Positions 26,110-35,173 of a stretch of DNA of 64,000 nt are shown one piece after another. Where the stretch lies: the NCBI RefSeq assembly GCF_048060095.1, contig NZ_JBLUOA010000003.1:124001-188000 (forward strand), written 5' to 3'. This stretch comes from JBLUOA01 sp048060095. GTDB taxonomy: Bacteria; Pseudomonadota; Alphaproteobacteria; Rhodobacterales; Rhodobacteraceae. The position numbers and the translations under genes were made by a program. The notes beneath the pieces are model-generated. The model was not told the DNA's origin. It saw only the letters and a list, made by a program, of their open reading frames with translations, and did not search any database. How positions within the stretch are numbered: position 1 is the stretch's first letter; each line of letters begins with the position of its first letter.

Positions 26110-27501
26110 ATGACCAACAAGACCTCCAACGCCATGTGGGGCGGCCGGTTTGCTTCTGGCCCCGATGCGATCATGGAAGCGATAAACGCCTCAATCGGGT
26201 TTGACAAACGGCTTGCCGCGCAGGACATCGAAGGCTCGCGCGCCCATGCGGCCATGTTGGCGGCGACGGGCATCATTAGTGATAGCGATGCCGCCGCGAT
26301 ACGGGAAGGGCTGCTCACGGTCTTGTCAGAGATTGAGAACGGTGAGTTTGAGTTTTCCGCCGCATTGGAAGACATCCACATGAATGTGGAATCCCGGTTG
26401 AAGGATCTGATCGGAGAGCCTGCGGGCCGTCTGCACACGGCGCGAAGCCGGAACGATCAGGTTGCGACGGATTTCAAACTGTGGACGCGGGATCAGTATG
26501 ATGCGGCGATTGACGGGCTTCAGGCGCTGGTCCGTGCCCTGCTGACGCAGGCAGAGGCTGGGGCCGATTGGGTCATGCCGGGATTTACCCATCTACAAAC
26601 CGCGCAGCCTGTCACATGGGGCCATCACATGATGGCCTATGTCGAAATGTTCGGCCGTGACGTGTCGCGGTTCAAGGACGCCCGCGCCCGGATGAATGAA
26701 AGCCCGCTGGGGACCGCTGCGCTCGCCGGCACGTCGTTCCCGATTGACCGCCACATGACGGCAGAGGCGCTGGGCTTCGATCGCCCGGCGGCCAATTCGC
26801 TCGACGCTGTCGCGGATCGCGACTTTGCGCTCGAGTTTCTGTCGTGTGCGTCGATTTGTGCGATGCACCTGTCGCGGTTTGCGGAGGAGTTGGTGATCTG
26901 GTCCTCCGCCCAGTTCCGTTTTGTCGCCTTGTCGGACCGGTTTTCGACCGGGTCGAGCATCATGCCGCAGAAGAAAAACCCTGACGCCGCCGAATTGATC
27001 CGCGCCAAAATTGGCCGGATCATGGGCGCGATGGTCAGCTTGTTTACGGTGATGAAAGGTCTGCCGCTGACCTATTCCAAGGACATGCAGGAAGACAAGG
27101 AACAGGTCTTTGACGCTGCCGACACGCTGATGCTCGCGCTGGCGGCGATGACCGGGATGGTCAGCGACATGACCGCCAACAAGGACGCGCTGGAAGCGGC
27201 GGCGGCAAGCGGGTTTTCAACGGCCACTGACCTTGCCGATTGGCTGGTCCGGGCGCTCAACCTGCCGTTCCGCGATGCGCACCATGTGACGGGCGCGTTG
27301 GTGGCTATGGCTGAAAGCAAGGGGTGCGATCTACCGGACCTGAGCCTTGAAGATATGCAATCCGTCCACGTCGACATAACCGGGGATGTCTTTGACGTGC
27401 TTGGCGTGCAAAACTCCGTCAATTCCCGCCAAAGCTATGGCGGAACCGCGCCGGATCAGGTTCGGGCGCAGATTGCACGATGGAAGGACGCCTTGGGATG
27501 A
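26110..27501 (+). CDS. argH: Argininosuccinate lyase ArgH
   Basis: A 463-residue lyase for the last step of arginine synthesis, splitting argininosuccinate to arginine and fumarate. The superfamily signature GSSIMPQKKNPD spans 281-292 and contains the catalytic Ser. TARSRND (110-116) and His161 (FTHLQTAQP) are the other active-site regions. The start MTNKTSNAMWGGRFA is canonical. The stop overlaps the start of a tiny lipoprotein gene (ATGA), beginning a coupled four-gene string that ends with lysA. Confidence 0.97.
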   Translation: MTNKTSNAMWGGRFASGPDAIMEAINASIGFDKRLAAQDIEGSRAHAAMLAATGIISDSDAAAIREGLLTVLSEIENGEFEFSAALEDIHMNVESRLKDLIGEPAGRLHTARSRNDQVATDFKLWTRDQYDAAIDGLQALVRALLTQAEAGADWVMPGFTHLQTAQPVTWGHHMMAYVEMFGRDVSRFKDARARMNESPLGTAALAGTSFPIDRHMTAEALGFDRPAANSLDAVADRDFALEFLSCASICAMHLSRFAEELVIWSSAQFRFVALSDRFSTGSSIMPQKKNPDAAELIRAKIGRIMGAMVSLFTVMKGLPLTYSKDMQEDKEQVFDAADTLMLALAAMTGMVSDMTANKDALEAAAASGFSTATDLADWLVRALNLPFRDAHHVTGALVAMAESKGCDLPDLSLEDMQSVHVDITGDVFDVLGVQNSVNSRQSYGGTAPDQVRAQIARWKDALG

Positions 27502-27635
27502 TACGTTTGACCAAGATCGCGGCGCTTTTGGCGGTGGCTGCCTGCGGCGCGGATGGCCCACCGGAACGGCCGACGCAGAAGCCGGGCCTTGAGGTATCGG
27601 GCACCGTCGAAGTCGGGATAACGGGCGGCGGCTGA
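27498..27635 (+). CDS. Tiny LptM-like lipoprotein
   Basis: A 45-residue lipoprotein: a short hydrophobic signal, lipobox VAAC (Cys16), then GADGPPERPTQKPGL and a polar end. The CG..GP...P pattern after the acylated Cys is that of LptM (YifL)-type lipoproteins, which assist maturation of the LPS translocon LptD in E. coli. Small lipoproteins are regularly found beside lysA/dapF-type genes in Proteobacteria. It overlaps argH by four bases and the next gene by TGATG. The functional assignment is by pattern and position only. Confidence 0.75.
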   Translation: MIRLTKIAALLAVAACGADGPPERPTQKPGLEVSGTVEVGITGGG

Positions 27636-27952
27636 TGTCTGGCCTGCGAATGATCTACCTTGCCCTTGCGGTGATTGGTGCGATTGTGCCGATGTATTAC
27701 TTTGTCAGCTGGTTCGCCGCGAATGGCTTTGATCTGATGGCGATGGTGGATGCGTGGCACGCCAACGATGCGTCAAGCGGGCTGGTCTGGGATCTGACGA
27801 TCGCGGCGCTCGCGCTGACGATCTGGGCGATTGCAGAAACATGGGTGCGCCGGAACTGGGTCGCGCTTTGGGCGATCCCGGCGACCTTTTGCATCGGGGT
27901 CAGTTGCGGCCTGCCGCTTTATCTTTTTCTACGCACGAGGCCCGTTGTCTGA
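27635..27952 (+). CDS. DUF2834-family membrane protein
   Basis: A 105-residue inner-membrane protein with three predicted helices (about 5-27, 50-66, 73-97) separated by a polar loop around DAWHANDASSGLVWDLTIAA, matching DUF2834. The function of the family is unknown. It shares a TGATG junction with the genes on both sides, so its translation is tied to argH and lysA. Confidence 0.85.
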   Translation: MSGLRMIYLALAVIGAIVPMYYFVSWFAANGFDLMAMVDAWHANDASSGLVWDLTIAALALTIWAIAETWVRRNWVALWAIPATFCIGVSCGLPLYLFLRTRPVV

Positions 27953-29217
27953 TGGATCACTTTCTGTATCGCGATGGCGCACTATGTGCCGAAGACGTGC
28001 GGCTTGAGGATATCGCCGCACAGGTTGGCACGCCGTTCTATGTCTATTCCTCCGCCACGCTGACCCGGCATTTCAAATTGTTCGACGACGCGCTTGAGGG
28101 AACGGATCACCTCGTCTGCTTTGCGATGAAGTCGAACTCAAACCAAGCGGTCATCAAGCTGTTGGGTGATCTTGGGGCCGGGATGGATGTTGTTTCGGGC
28201 GGGGAATATGCCCGTGCCCGCGCTGCCGGAGTACCGGGCGAACGGATTGTCTTTTCCGGTATCGGCAAGACACGTGAGGAAATGCGCACGGCGCTGAACA
28301 GCGGCATCCGGCAGTTCAATGTCGAAAGTGAGCCGGAATTGGCCGCGCTGAACGAGGTCGCGCTGTCACTAGGTGTGACTGCCCCCATCACGATCCGCGT
28401 CAACCCGGATGTAGATGCAAAAACCCACGCAAAGATTGCCACTGGTAAGTCCGAAAACAAATTTGGCATTCCGATTTCCCGTGCACGGGAGGTTTATACC
28501 CATGCGGCGGGCCTGAAGGGTCTCGACGTGATCGGTATCGACGTGCATATCGGAAGCCAATTGACCGACCTCGCCCCGTTTGAGGCGGCCTATCTGAAGG
28601 TTGCGGACCTGACCAAGACCCTGCGTGCCGACGGCCACAACATCCGGCGTCTGGACCTTGGCGGCGGGCTGGGTATTCCCTATGAACGCTCAAACTCCGC
28701 CCCGCCGCTGCCGACGGAATACGGCGCGCTCATCAAGCGCACGGTGGGCGATCTGGGCTGCGAGATCGAGATTGAGCCGGGGCGCCTGATTTCCGGCAAT
28801 GCCGGGCTGATGGTATCGCGGGTGATTTATGTGAAAGAGGGTGAGGATCGCAAATTCCTGATCCTCGACGCCGCGATGAACGATCTGATCCGCCCCGCTA
28901 TGTATGACGCATGGCATGATATTGATCCGGTAATTGAGGCCGCGCCCGGTGCTGAGCGCGCCACATACGACGTCGTCGGCCCGGTCTGCGAATCGGGCGA
29001 TACCTTTGCCAAGGGCCGCGCGATGGCACCTTTAAGCGCAGGTGATCTGGTCGCGTTCCGGTCGGCAGGCGCCTATGGCGCTGTTATGTCGAGCGAATAT
29101 AACTCTCGCCCCTTAATCCCCGAAGTCCTTGTGATGGGGGATCAATTTGCGGTTATCCGCCCACGTCCGACCTATGAAGAGATGATAAACCGCGATACCA
29201 TCCCTGCATGGCTGTGA
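27952..29217 (+). CDS. lysA: Diaminopimelate decarboxylase LysA
   Basis: A 421-residue PLP enzyme that decarboxylates meso-diaminopimelate to L-lysine. Lys60 in FAMKSN binds PLP. HIGSQL lies in the barrel (~200), LGGGLGIPY binds the phosphate (~238), and GPVCESGDTFA supplies the Cys that acts from the neighbouring subunit. The ATG at 27952 overlaps the DUF2834 stop (TGATG) and starts MDHFLYRDGALCAE, the normal N-terminus. Confidence 0.97.
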   Translation: MDHFLYRDGALCAEDVRLEDIAAQVGTPFYVYSSATLTRHFKLFDDALEGTDHLVCFAMKSNSNQAVIKLLGDLGAGMDVVSGGEYARARAAGVPGERIVFSGIGKTREEMRTALNSGIRQFNVESEPELAALNEVALSLGVTAPITIRVNPDVDAKTHAKIATGKSENKFGIPISRAREVYTHAAGLKGLDVIGIDVHIGSQLTDLAPFEAAYLKVADLTKTLRADGHNIRRLDLGGGLGIPYERSNSAPPLPTEYGALIKRTVGDLGCEIEIEPGRLISGNAGLMVSRVIYVKEGEDRKFLILDAAMNDLIRPAMYDAWHDIDPVIEAAPGAERATYDVVGPVCESGDTFAKGRAMAPLSAGDLVAFRSAGAYGAVMSSEYNSRPLIPEVLVMGDQFAVIRPRPTYEEMINRDTIPAWL

Positions 29218-29250
29218 CGCGCATCCCATGCGTCCAGCACGAAAGGGAGC

Positions 29251-31818
29251 ATGACCAAGCCCGACCGACCCACCCGTGATGCGCCTATCCCGGCGCTGAC
29301 ATGGCCGCTGCGCCTGACGCGTTGGGGTATGATCGCGGAACGTGTGACCCGAGGGTTCTGGCCCCTCTGGACGATCCTGCTGATCGTGCTGGCGGCATTG
29401 ATGCTTGGCTTTCACGACGAAGCGCCCATCGAATGGGTGTGGGCGGGCGCAGGTGTTGCGACCGTCGCTTCCATCGTCGCGCTGATCATGGGGGGCATGC
29501 GCCTGCGAATACCGTCACGGGCCGAAGCACAGGATCGGCTCGACGCGACCTTGCCGGGGCGGCCCATCGCGGCGCTATCCGACGATCAGGCGATTGGCGC
29601 GTCGGATGATGCTTCGCGCGCGGTTTGGGACGCCCATCAGAAGCGCATGGCCGAACGCGCAGCGGCGGCCCGCGCACCGAAACCCGATTTGCGCCTGTCA
29701 CAGCGCGACCCCTACGCGCTTCGCTATGTGGCCGTGCTAGCTTTCCTCGTGGCGGTCCTGTTCGGCTCCGTTCTGCGGCTGACCAGCGTGACAACGCTTA
29801 CCCCCGGTGGCGGCGATCAGATCGCGTCTGGCCCCAGTTGGGAGGGGTGGATCGAACCGCCAGCGTATACCGGGATGCCGAGCCTTTACCTCAACGATCT
29901 TGTCCACCGCCGCGTTACGGTGCCGGAAAACAGCCTTGTCTCCATCCGGCTTTACGGAGAGGCTGGCGCGCTATCCGTCACCGAAAGCGTGACGGCAGAT
30001 GGGCGGGCTGAGGCGACCGATGCGGAACAAAGCTTTGATGTGACGACCGGCGGCAAGCTGACGATCACAGGCGTCGATAACGCCGAATGGACGATTGTGC
30101 TGCTGCCTGACGTGCCGCCTTCCGTATCGCTGGACGGGGATATGGACATCGCGGCGTCGGGCGAAATGCGCCAGCCGTTCAGGGTGCTGGATGACTACGG
30201 CGTTGTGTCCGGTCACGCGACGCTGACCTTGGAGCTTGATCAGGTGGACCGCCGCCACGGGCTTGCGATTGACCCTGATCCGCGTGATCCGGTGCGGCTT
30301 GACCTGCCGATGACGATTTCCGGTGATCGGGGTGATTTTGACGAAATTCTCGTCGATAACTTCTCACGCCATCCGTGGTCCGGGCTGCCGGTGACGCTGA
30401 GCCTCGAAGTTGAGGATGCCGTCGGCCAGACGGGGCAAAGCACGCCAATGACCTTGCCGATGCCGGGGCGGCGGTTCTTCGATCCGCTGGCGAAGTCGGT
30501 GATCGAAGGGCGGCGCGATCTGCTGTGGTCCCGCGACAACGGCCGGCGCGTGGCGGAGGTTTTGCGCGCGATCACTCATCGGCCGGACGGCTTCATGCGC
30601 ACTGCGTCGGCCTACCTCATGCTGCGCGTCGCGATCCGGCGGGTTGAGGCGGGCGTTGACGAAGGGATGCCCACCGAAACGCAGGACGCGCTTGCCGATG
30701 CCCTTTGGGACATCGCTGTGTTGCTGGAAGACGGCAATCTGTCCGACGCGCTGGAACGGATGCGCCGTGCGCAGGACCGGCTGGCCGAAGCGATGCGCGA
30801 CGGGGCCAGTGACGAGGAAATCCAGCAGTTGATGGATGAGCTGCGCGAGGCGACCCAAGACTACATGCGCCAGCTTGCGCAGAACCCGGAAGAGGGGCAG
30901 GACTCGGCCCAGAACCAGAACATGCAGCAGCTTACCCAGCAAGACCTGCAGGATATGATGGACCGGATCCAGGAACTCATGGAGCAAGGCCGCATGGCCG
31001 AGGCACAGGAGCTTTTGGATCAACTCGCCGAGATGATGGAAAACATGCGCGTGGCTGAGGGCGGCGAAAACCAGCAGCAAGGGCCGGGCCAGCAAGCGAT
31101 GGAGGATTTGTCCGAAACGCTGCGCAATCAGCAGGGGTTGTCGGATGAAGCCTTCCGCAGTCTTCAGGAACAGTTCAACCCGAACGCCCAAGCTGGCGAA
31201 AGCCAGGAAAACGAAGGCCGCAGTGGCGGTCAGGGACGCGGTGAAAGCCATGAGGGGCAGAGCGGCGAAGGGCCGGGCGAGGACGGTGAGCAGCAGGGCG
31301 AACAAGGCAGCCGCGGCGCGCAGAGCGGTCAGGGGCTTGCCGATCGGCAAGAAGCGCTGCGGCAGGAACTGCAGCGCCAGCAGAATGCGCTGCCCGGTGC
31401 CGGAACGCAGGAAGGCGAAAGCGCGCGCGAGGCGCTTGGCCGCGCCGAACGCGCGATGGAGAACGCAGAACAAGCGCTGCGCGAAAATGATCTGGCTGAG
31501 GCGCTCGACGATCAGGCTGAAGCGATGGAAGCCTTGCGCGAAGGGATGCGCCAGCTTGGCGACGCGCTGGCCCGCGATCAGCAGAACCAAGGCCAGCAGG
31601 GGCAGGCCGAAGGGCAAGCGCAGCGCGACAGCCGCGACCCACTTGGCCGCACGCCCGGTATCAATGGTGGTGCGACAACCGAAGAACGATTGTTACAGGG
31701 TGGCGATGTCTACCGCCGCGCCAAAGAATTGTTGGATGAGTTGCGGGAAAGATCATCCGACCAATCCCGGCCCAAGCGGGAACTAGAGTATCTGAAACGT
31801 CTATTGGACCGGTTCTAG
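29251..31818 (+). CDS. TIGR02302-type DUF4175 membrane protein, Gln/Glu-rich
   Basis: An 855-residue protein of the alphaproteobacterial TIGR02302/DUF4175 family. Helices lie near 38-55, 62-83 and 152-172. A beta-rich, probably periplasmic part follows (~180-400), then a long helical region. From about 500 to 800 it is extremely Gln/Glu/Met/Gly-rich, with stretches such as QELMEQGRMAEAQELLDQL and runs of Glu-Gly-Gln, so much of it is probably coiled coil or disordered. AAGGGAGC leads the ATG, 33 bases after lysA. The function of the family is unestablished; an envelope role is likely from topology. Confidence 0.9.
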   Translation: MTKPDRPTRDAPIPALTWPLRLTRWGMIAERVTRGFWPLWTILLIVLAALMLGFHDEAPIEWVWAGAGVATVASIVALIMGGMRLRIPSRAEAQDRLDATLPGRPIAALSDDQAIGASDDASRAVWDAHQKRMAERAAAARAPKPDLRLSQRDPYALRYVAVLAFLVAVLFGSVLRLTSVTTLTPGGGDQIASGPSWEGWIEPPAYTGMPSLYLNDLVHRRVTVPENSLVSIRLYGEAGALSVTESVTADGRAEATDAEQSFDVTTGGKLTITGVDNAEWTIVLLPDVPPSVSLDGDMDIAASGEMRQPFRVLDDYGVVSGHATLTLELDQVDRRHGLAIDPDPRDPVRLDLPMTISGDRGDFDEILVDNFSRHPWSGLPVTLSLEVEDAVGQTGQSTPMTLPMPGRRFFDPLAKSVIEGRRDLLWSRDNGRRVAEVLRAITHRPDGFMRTASAYLMLRVAIRRVEAGVDEGMPTETQDALADALWDIAVLLEDGNLSDALERMRRAQDRLAEAMRDGASDEEIQQLMDELREATQDYMRQLAQNPEEGQDSAQNQNMQQLTQQDLQDMMDRIQELMEQGRMAEAQELLDQLAEMMENMRVAEGGENQQQGPGQQAMEDLSETLRNQQGLSDEAFRSLQEQFNPNAQAGESQENEGRSGGQGRGESHEGQSGEGPGEDGEQQGEQGSRGAQSGQGLADRQEALRQELQRQQNALPGAGTQEGESAREALGRAERAMENAEQALRENDLAEALDDQAEAMEALREGMRQLGDALARDQQNQGQQGQAEGQAQRDSRDPLGRTPGINGGATTEERLLQGGDVYRRAKELLDELRERSSDQSRPKRELEYLKRLLDRF

Positions 31819-31826
31819 GGGCCGCC

Positions 31827-32675
31827 TTATCCGTCGCCTTCCAGCAGACCGGACAGGCTTTCGATGGCGCTCGACATGATGCCGTCAAGCCAGACCCGCA
31901 TATCGTTCACCCAGTTCACATAGCCGGTGATGATGCCTTCGCCACCGGGCCACGCGTCGATGATCGCCGGTGCGTAGCGATAAACCAGCACGCCGATTGC
32001 GAACAGGATCACCATCAGCAGGAACCCGAAACGGAACCCGCCGCGCCGACGTTCAACGACGTCTTGCGGTTCGTCGACGTCGGCGTCATCGCCGCGGTCG
32101 TCTGATGCCCGAAGGGTGGAGTTGATTTCTTCGATATCCGGCAACAGATCGCGGCGGTCCGACAGATCGCCGGCACCGTCATCGGCGGACTGCGTGCGTG
32201 AAATGCCAGCGGCAACGGCGGCTGGCGCGGCGCTGTCGCCTTCGTCAATTCCCAGATCGGGCTGGGTTTCAAGGCCGCTCGCGGTTTCGTCCTCACGGGC
32301 TTTGGATTCAAGCTCCGCCTCTTGCCGCAAGACATCCAGAACCGCCTGATCAAGCGCGCGCGGTTCAGGTTCTGCGCGGTCCTCTTCCGGCTCGTCCGGG
32401 ATCAGGTCGTCGTCGTCCTCGACTGTATCGTCATCGTAAACGTCGTGATCTTCAGCCGGGGTATCGTCTTCGACGTGATCTTCGACCTCAACGCTCGGTT
32501 GTTCGTCATACTCTGTCGTGTCGGGAAGGTCTTCGCCTTCCTCGGCCAACATTGCTGCCGATTTCTGAAACCACGTCTGGCCGCAGTTTGAGCATTGAAC
32601 ATCGCGCCCTTCTGCTGGAATGACGCTGTCATCCACCTCATATTGCGCATCGCAATTTGGACAAATCAGTCGCAT
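31827..32675 (-). CDS. Zinc-ribbon (MJ0042-type) membrane protein with acidic linker
   Basis: A 282-residue protein. The N-terminal zinc finger has Cys5, Cys8, Cys28 and Cys31 (CPNC...CSNC), the MJ0042 type. It is followed by ~175 residues of highly acidic, low-complexity linker and one transmembrane helix (about 214-233), with a ~45-residue amphipathic end. Such proteins are widespread in Alphaproteobacteria beside ftsEX, but their task is unknown. A cytoplasmic sensor tethered to the inner membrane is plausible. Confidence 0.85.
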   Translation of the reverse strand: MRLICPNCDAQYEVDDSVIPAEGRDVQCSNCGQTWFQKSAAMLAEEGEDLPDTTEYDEQPSVEVEDHVEDDTPAEDHDVYDDDTVEDDDDLIPDEPEEDRAEPEPRALDQAVLDVLRQEAELESKAREDETASGLETQPDLGIDEGDSAAPAAVAAGISRTQSADDGAGDLSDRRDLLPDIEEINSTLRASDDRGDDADVDEPQDVVERRRGGFRFGFLLMVILFAIGVLVYRYAPAIIDAWPGGEGIITGYVNWVNDMRVWLDGIMSSAIESLSGLLEGDG

Positions 32676-32693
32676 TTGCCTGTCCCCTCGCCG

Positions 32694-32708
32694 CGACCTT
32701 TTAGGTCG
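32694..32708. promoter_or_regulatory. 15-base palindrome upstream of the zinc-ribbon gene
   Basis: CGACCTTTTAGGTCG is a 6-bp inverted repeat with a 3-base centre, 18 bases ahead of the start codon. It could be an operator or a 5' UTR hairpin. A second inverted pair, TGTGGC (32743-32748) and GCCACA (32767-32772), lies in the same divergent region. Confidence 0.4.
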
Positions 32709-32847
32709 TCATTGTTTACCTCGTTCACGCCGTTTTACCAACTGTGGCTTAAATATCAAAGGATTTGCCACACAGCACATTGAAACATTCCCAGCCGTGG
32801 GGCAAAACTGTCACCAATTGAAAAACGAACGTCCCAGGGGGCATAGC

Positions 32848-33525
32848 GTGATCGAGCTGCAAAACGTGGCCTATAGCTACGGCGGGGGCGAGCTTCTGAC
32901 CGATATTTCATTGAATTTGGCACCGGGGTCTTTCCACTTTCTCACCGGGCCATCAGGGGCGGGCAAATCCACCTTTCTGAAGCTGTGTTATATGGAGCTT
33001 TCGGCGACATCGGGGCAGGTTCAGATCTTTGGCGCAGACACCCGTGGGATGAGCAGGGACGACGTTGCCCGTAACCGCCGCCGGATCGGCGTTGTTCATC
33101 AGGATTGCCAGTTTCTGGACCACCTTCCGCTGGCCGAAAACGTCGCGCTGCCGTTGACGGTTTCGGGCCGCGATACGACGGAGGAGGCCGAAAATCTGGG
33201 CGAATTGCTGGCTTGGGTCGGGTTGGATCATCAGGCGAAAGCGCTGCCGCCTGAGCTTTCGGGCGGTGAACGTCAACGCGCCGCCCTTGCCCGCGCGGTC
33301 ATCATGGCCCCCGACGTCGTGCTGGCGGATGAACCGACGGGGAACGTCGATTGGGAAATGTCGCAGCGGTTGCTGACGCTGCTGGTCGAACTCAACCGCA
33401 TGGGCAAGACGATCATGGTCGCGACCCATGACTTGCAACTGATCCGCGCGGCCAAGGCGCAGGTCAACGCGCGGGTTCTGCGGATTCAGAACCGGCAATT
33501 GCATTCCGCGGGGGCAAACCTGTGA
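32848..33525 (+). CDS. ftsE: Cell division ATP-binding protein FtsE
   Basis: A 225-residue ABC ATPase that with FtsX governs peptidoglycan hydrolases at the division septum. Walker A GPSGAGKS is at 34-41, the ABC signature LSGGERQ at 137-143 and Walker B VVLADEPTG at 157-165. FtsE-type words are LCYMELSATSG and GVVHQDCQFLDHL. A GTG start at 32848 follows CAGGGGG and gives the normal MIELQNV N-terminus. Its stop overlaps the ftsX start (GTGA). Confidence 0.95.
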   Translation: MIELQNVAYSYGGGELLTDISLNLAPGSFHFLTGPSGAGKSTFLKLCYMELSATSGQVQIFGADTRGMSRDDVARNRRRIGVVHQDCQFLDHLPLAENVALPLTVSGRDTTEEAENLGELLAWVGLDHQAKALPPELSGGERQRAALARAVIMAPDVVLADEPTGNVDWEMSQRLLTLLVELNRMGKTIMVATHDLQLIRAAKAQVNARVLRIQNRQLHSAGANL

Positions 33526-34427
33526 CGCGGCTGTTTCGATCCTTGAAAGCGTTGTTCGTGGGCGACAGCGGGGCGGACCGCGTGGTGCCGCCGACGGGGT
33601 TCACCGCCCGGCTGACACTGTTCGCCGCGGCTGCGATGGCGTTTCTGGCCGTGTTCGCGCTAGCCCTGACTTTTGCGACCGGGCGCATGGCGGATCGCTG
33701 GTCGGCGGAACTCGCGCGAAGTTCGACCATCAGGATTTCCGCCCCGGCAGGTCAGATGGCGGCGCAAACTGCGGCAGCGCTTGATGTGCTGCGGACGACG
33801 CCGGGTGTCGCCTCTGCCCGCGCGTTGGACGAGGCAGAGCAACGCGCGTTGCTCGAACCTTGGTTCGGCCCGGATCTGCCGATTGAAAGCCTGCCGATCC
33901 CGCAACTGATCGAAGTCGTTGAAGAGGGTGAGGGCTACGACGCTGAAGGGTTGCGGCAACGGCTGGCGGGCGAGGCACCCGGTGCGGTTCTTGACGATCA
34001 CACCCGCTGGCGCGCGCCGCTGGTCAAGGCAGCGGATCGGCTGCGGCTGCTGGGCTATATCTCAACGCTGCTGATCGGGTTGACGATGGCGGCAATGATA
34101 ACGCTCGCCGCGAATGCCGCACTGTCTGCGAACTTGCAGGTGATCCGGGTGCTAAGGCTTGTCGGTGCGCGGGACGTTTACATCGCGCGGGCATTCGTCC
34201 GGCGCTTTACCCTTCGGGCGCTGATGGGCGCTGCGGCGGGAACAGTCGTCGGCATGGTCGCGGTTGCTCTGCTGCCCTCAGCGCAGGCCGCGGGCGGTTT
34301 CCTGACGGGCTTGGGCTTCACAGGCTTGGGCTGGCTCTGGCCGCTCGCGATTCCGCCGCTGGCCGCTTTCGTGTCGTTCTGGGCGACACGCGCAGCCGCT
34401 TTGCGCACGCTTGGAGGAATGAAGTGA
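33522..34427 (+). CDS. ftsX: Cell division protein FtsX
   Basis: A 301-residue inner-membrane protein with four predicted helices (about 31-53, 176-198, 225-248, 272-292) and a periplasmic loop between the first two, the layout by which FtsX activates amidase activators. The order of helices and the motif VIRVLRLVGARDVYIARAFVRRF before helix three are characteristic. It starts with GTG overlapping ftsE and is followed at once by the acyltransferase gene. The complete ftsEX pair suggests a functional division module. Confidence 0.93.
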   Translation: MTRLFRSLKALFVGDSGADRVVPPTGFTARLTLFAAAAMAFLAVFALALTFATGRMADRWSAELARSSTIRISAPAGQMAAQTAAALDVLRTTPGVASARALDEAEQRALLEPWFGPDLPIESLPIPQLIEVVEEGEGYDAEGLRQRLAGEAPGAVLDDHTRWRAPLVKAADRLRLLGYISTLLIGLTMAAMITLAANAALSANLQVIRVLRLVGARDVYIARAFVRRFTLRALMGAAAGTVVGMVAVALLPSAQAAGGFLTGLGFTGLGWLWPLAIPPLAAFVSFWATRAAALRTLGGMK

Positions 34428-35173
34428 TGGCCGACGCGATCCAATGGCTCCGCTCGCTCGTGTTCATCATTCAGATGTATGTCATGCTGGGGATCATCGG
34501 GTTGCTCGGGATGCCCTTCGCCATGATAAACCGGAAATACGCGTTCGTGGCGATCCGGCTTTACTGCAACTGGGTGCGCTGGACCGCGTCTTGGATGGTC
34601 GGGCTGAAATCTGAAATCCGGGGTGAGGTGCCGACAGACGGCGTGATCGTCGCAGCAAAGCATCAGTCGTTTTTTGACATCCTGCTGATCTCAAGCGCGG
34701 TGCCGCGTCTGCGGTTCATCATGAAGAAAGAATTGCGCTGGGCGCCGATCATTGGCCAATACGCGATTTGGACCGATACGATCCCAGTGGATCGCGGTAA
34801 GCGCGGGCAGGCGATCAAAAGCATGGTCCGCGCCGTCAAAACCGGAACGAAAGAGCCGAGCCAGCTTGTCATCTTTCCCCAAGGCACCCGCGTCGCGGCG
34901 GGGGCCAAGAAGCCCTATAAGATCGGCACCGCGGTTCTGTATGAGCAAACCGATCAAGCGGTCGTTCCGGCAGCGACCAATGTCGGCGTGTTCTGGCGGC
35001 GTCACGGGATCATGCGAAGGCCGGGGTTGGCGGTCGTTGAATTTCTGCCCCGGATCGAACAAGGCCTGTCGACGGAGGCGTTCATGAAGCGGGTCGAACA
35101 TGATGTCGAAACCGCCTCTGACGCGCTGATGGCTGAGGCGGGATTGCAGGTGGAACACCATGAAAACGATTGA
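34427..35173 (+). CDS. plsC: 1-acyl-sn-glycerol-3-phosphate acyltransferase PlsC
   Basis: A 248-residue membrane acyltransferase of phospholipid synthesis, making phosphatidic acid from lysophosphatidic acid. The HX4D motif HQSFFD is at 79-84 and the substrate motif appears as FPQGTR (150-155), with Gln where most PlsC have Glu. A hydrophobic helix covers ~10-33. GGAGG at 34413-34417 serves either this ATG or a GTG one codon earlier. It is coupled to ftsX and overlaps the next gene by 14 bases. Confidence 0.92.
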   Translation: MADAIQWLRSLVFIIQMYVMLGIIGLLGMPFAMINRKYAFVAIRLYCNWVRWTASWMVGLKSEIRGEVPTDGVIVAAKHQSFFDILLISSAVPRLRFIMKKELRWAPIIGQYAIWTDTIPVDRGKRGQAIKSMVRAVKTGTKEPSQLVIFPQGTRVAAGAKKPYKIGTAVLYEQTDQAVVPAATNVGVFWRRHGIMRRPGLAVVEFLPRIEQGLSTEAFMKRVEHDVETASDALMAEAGLQVEHHEND

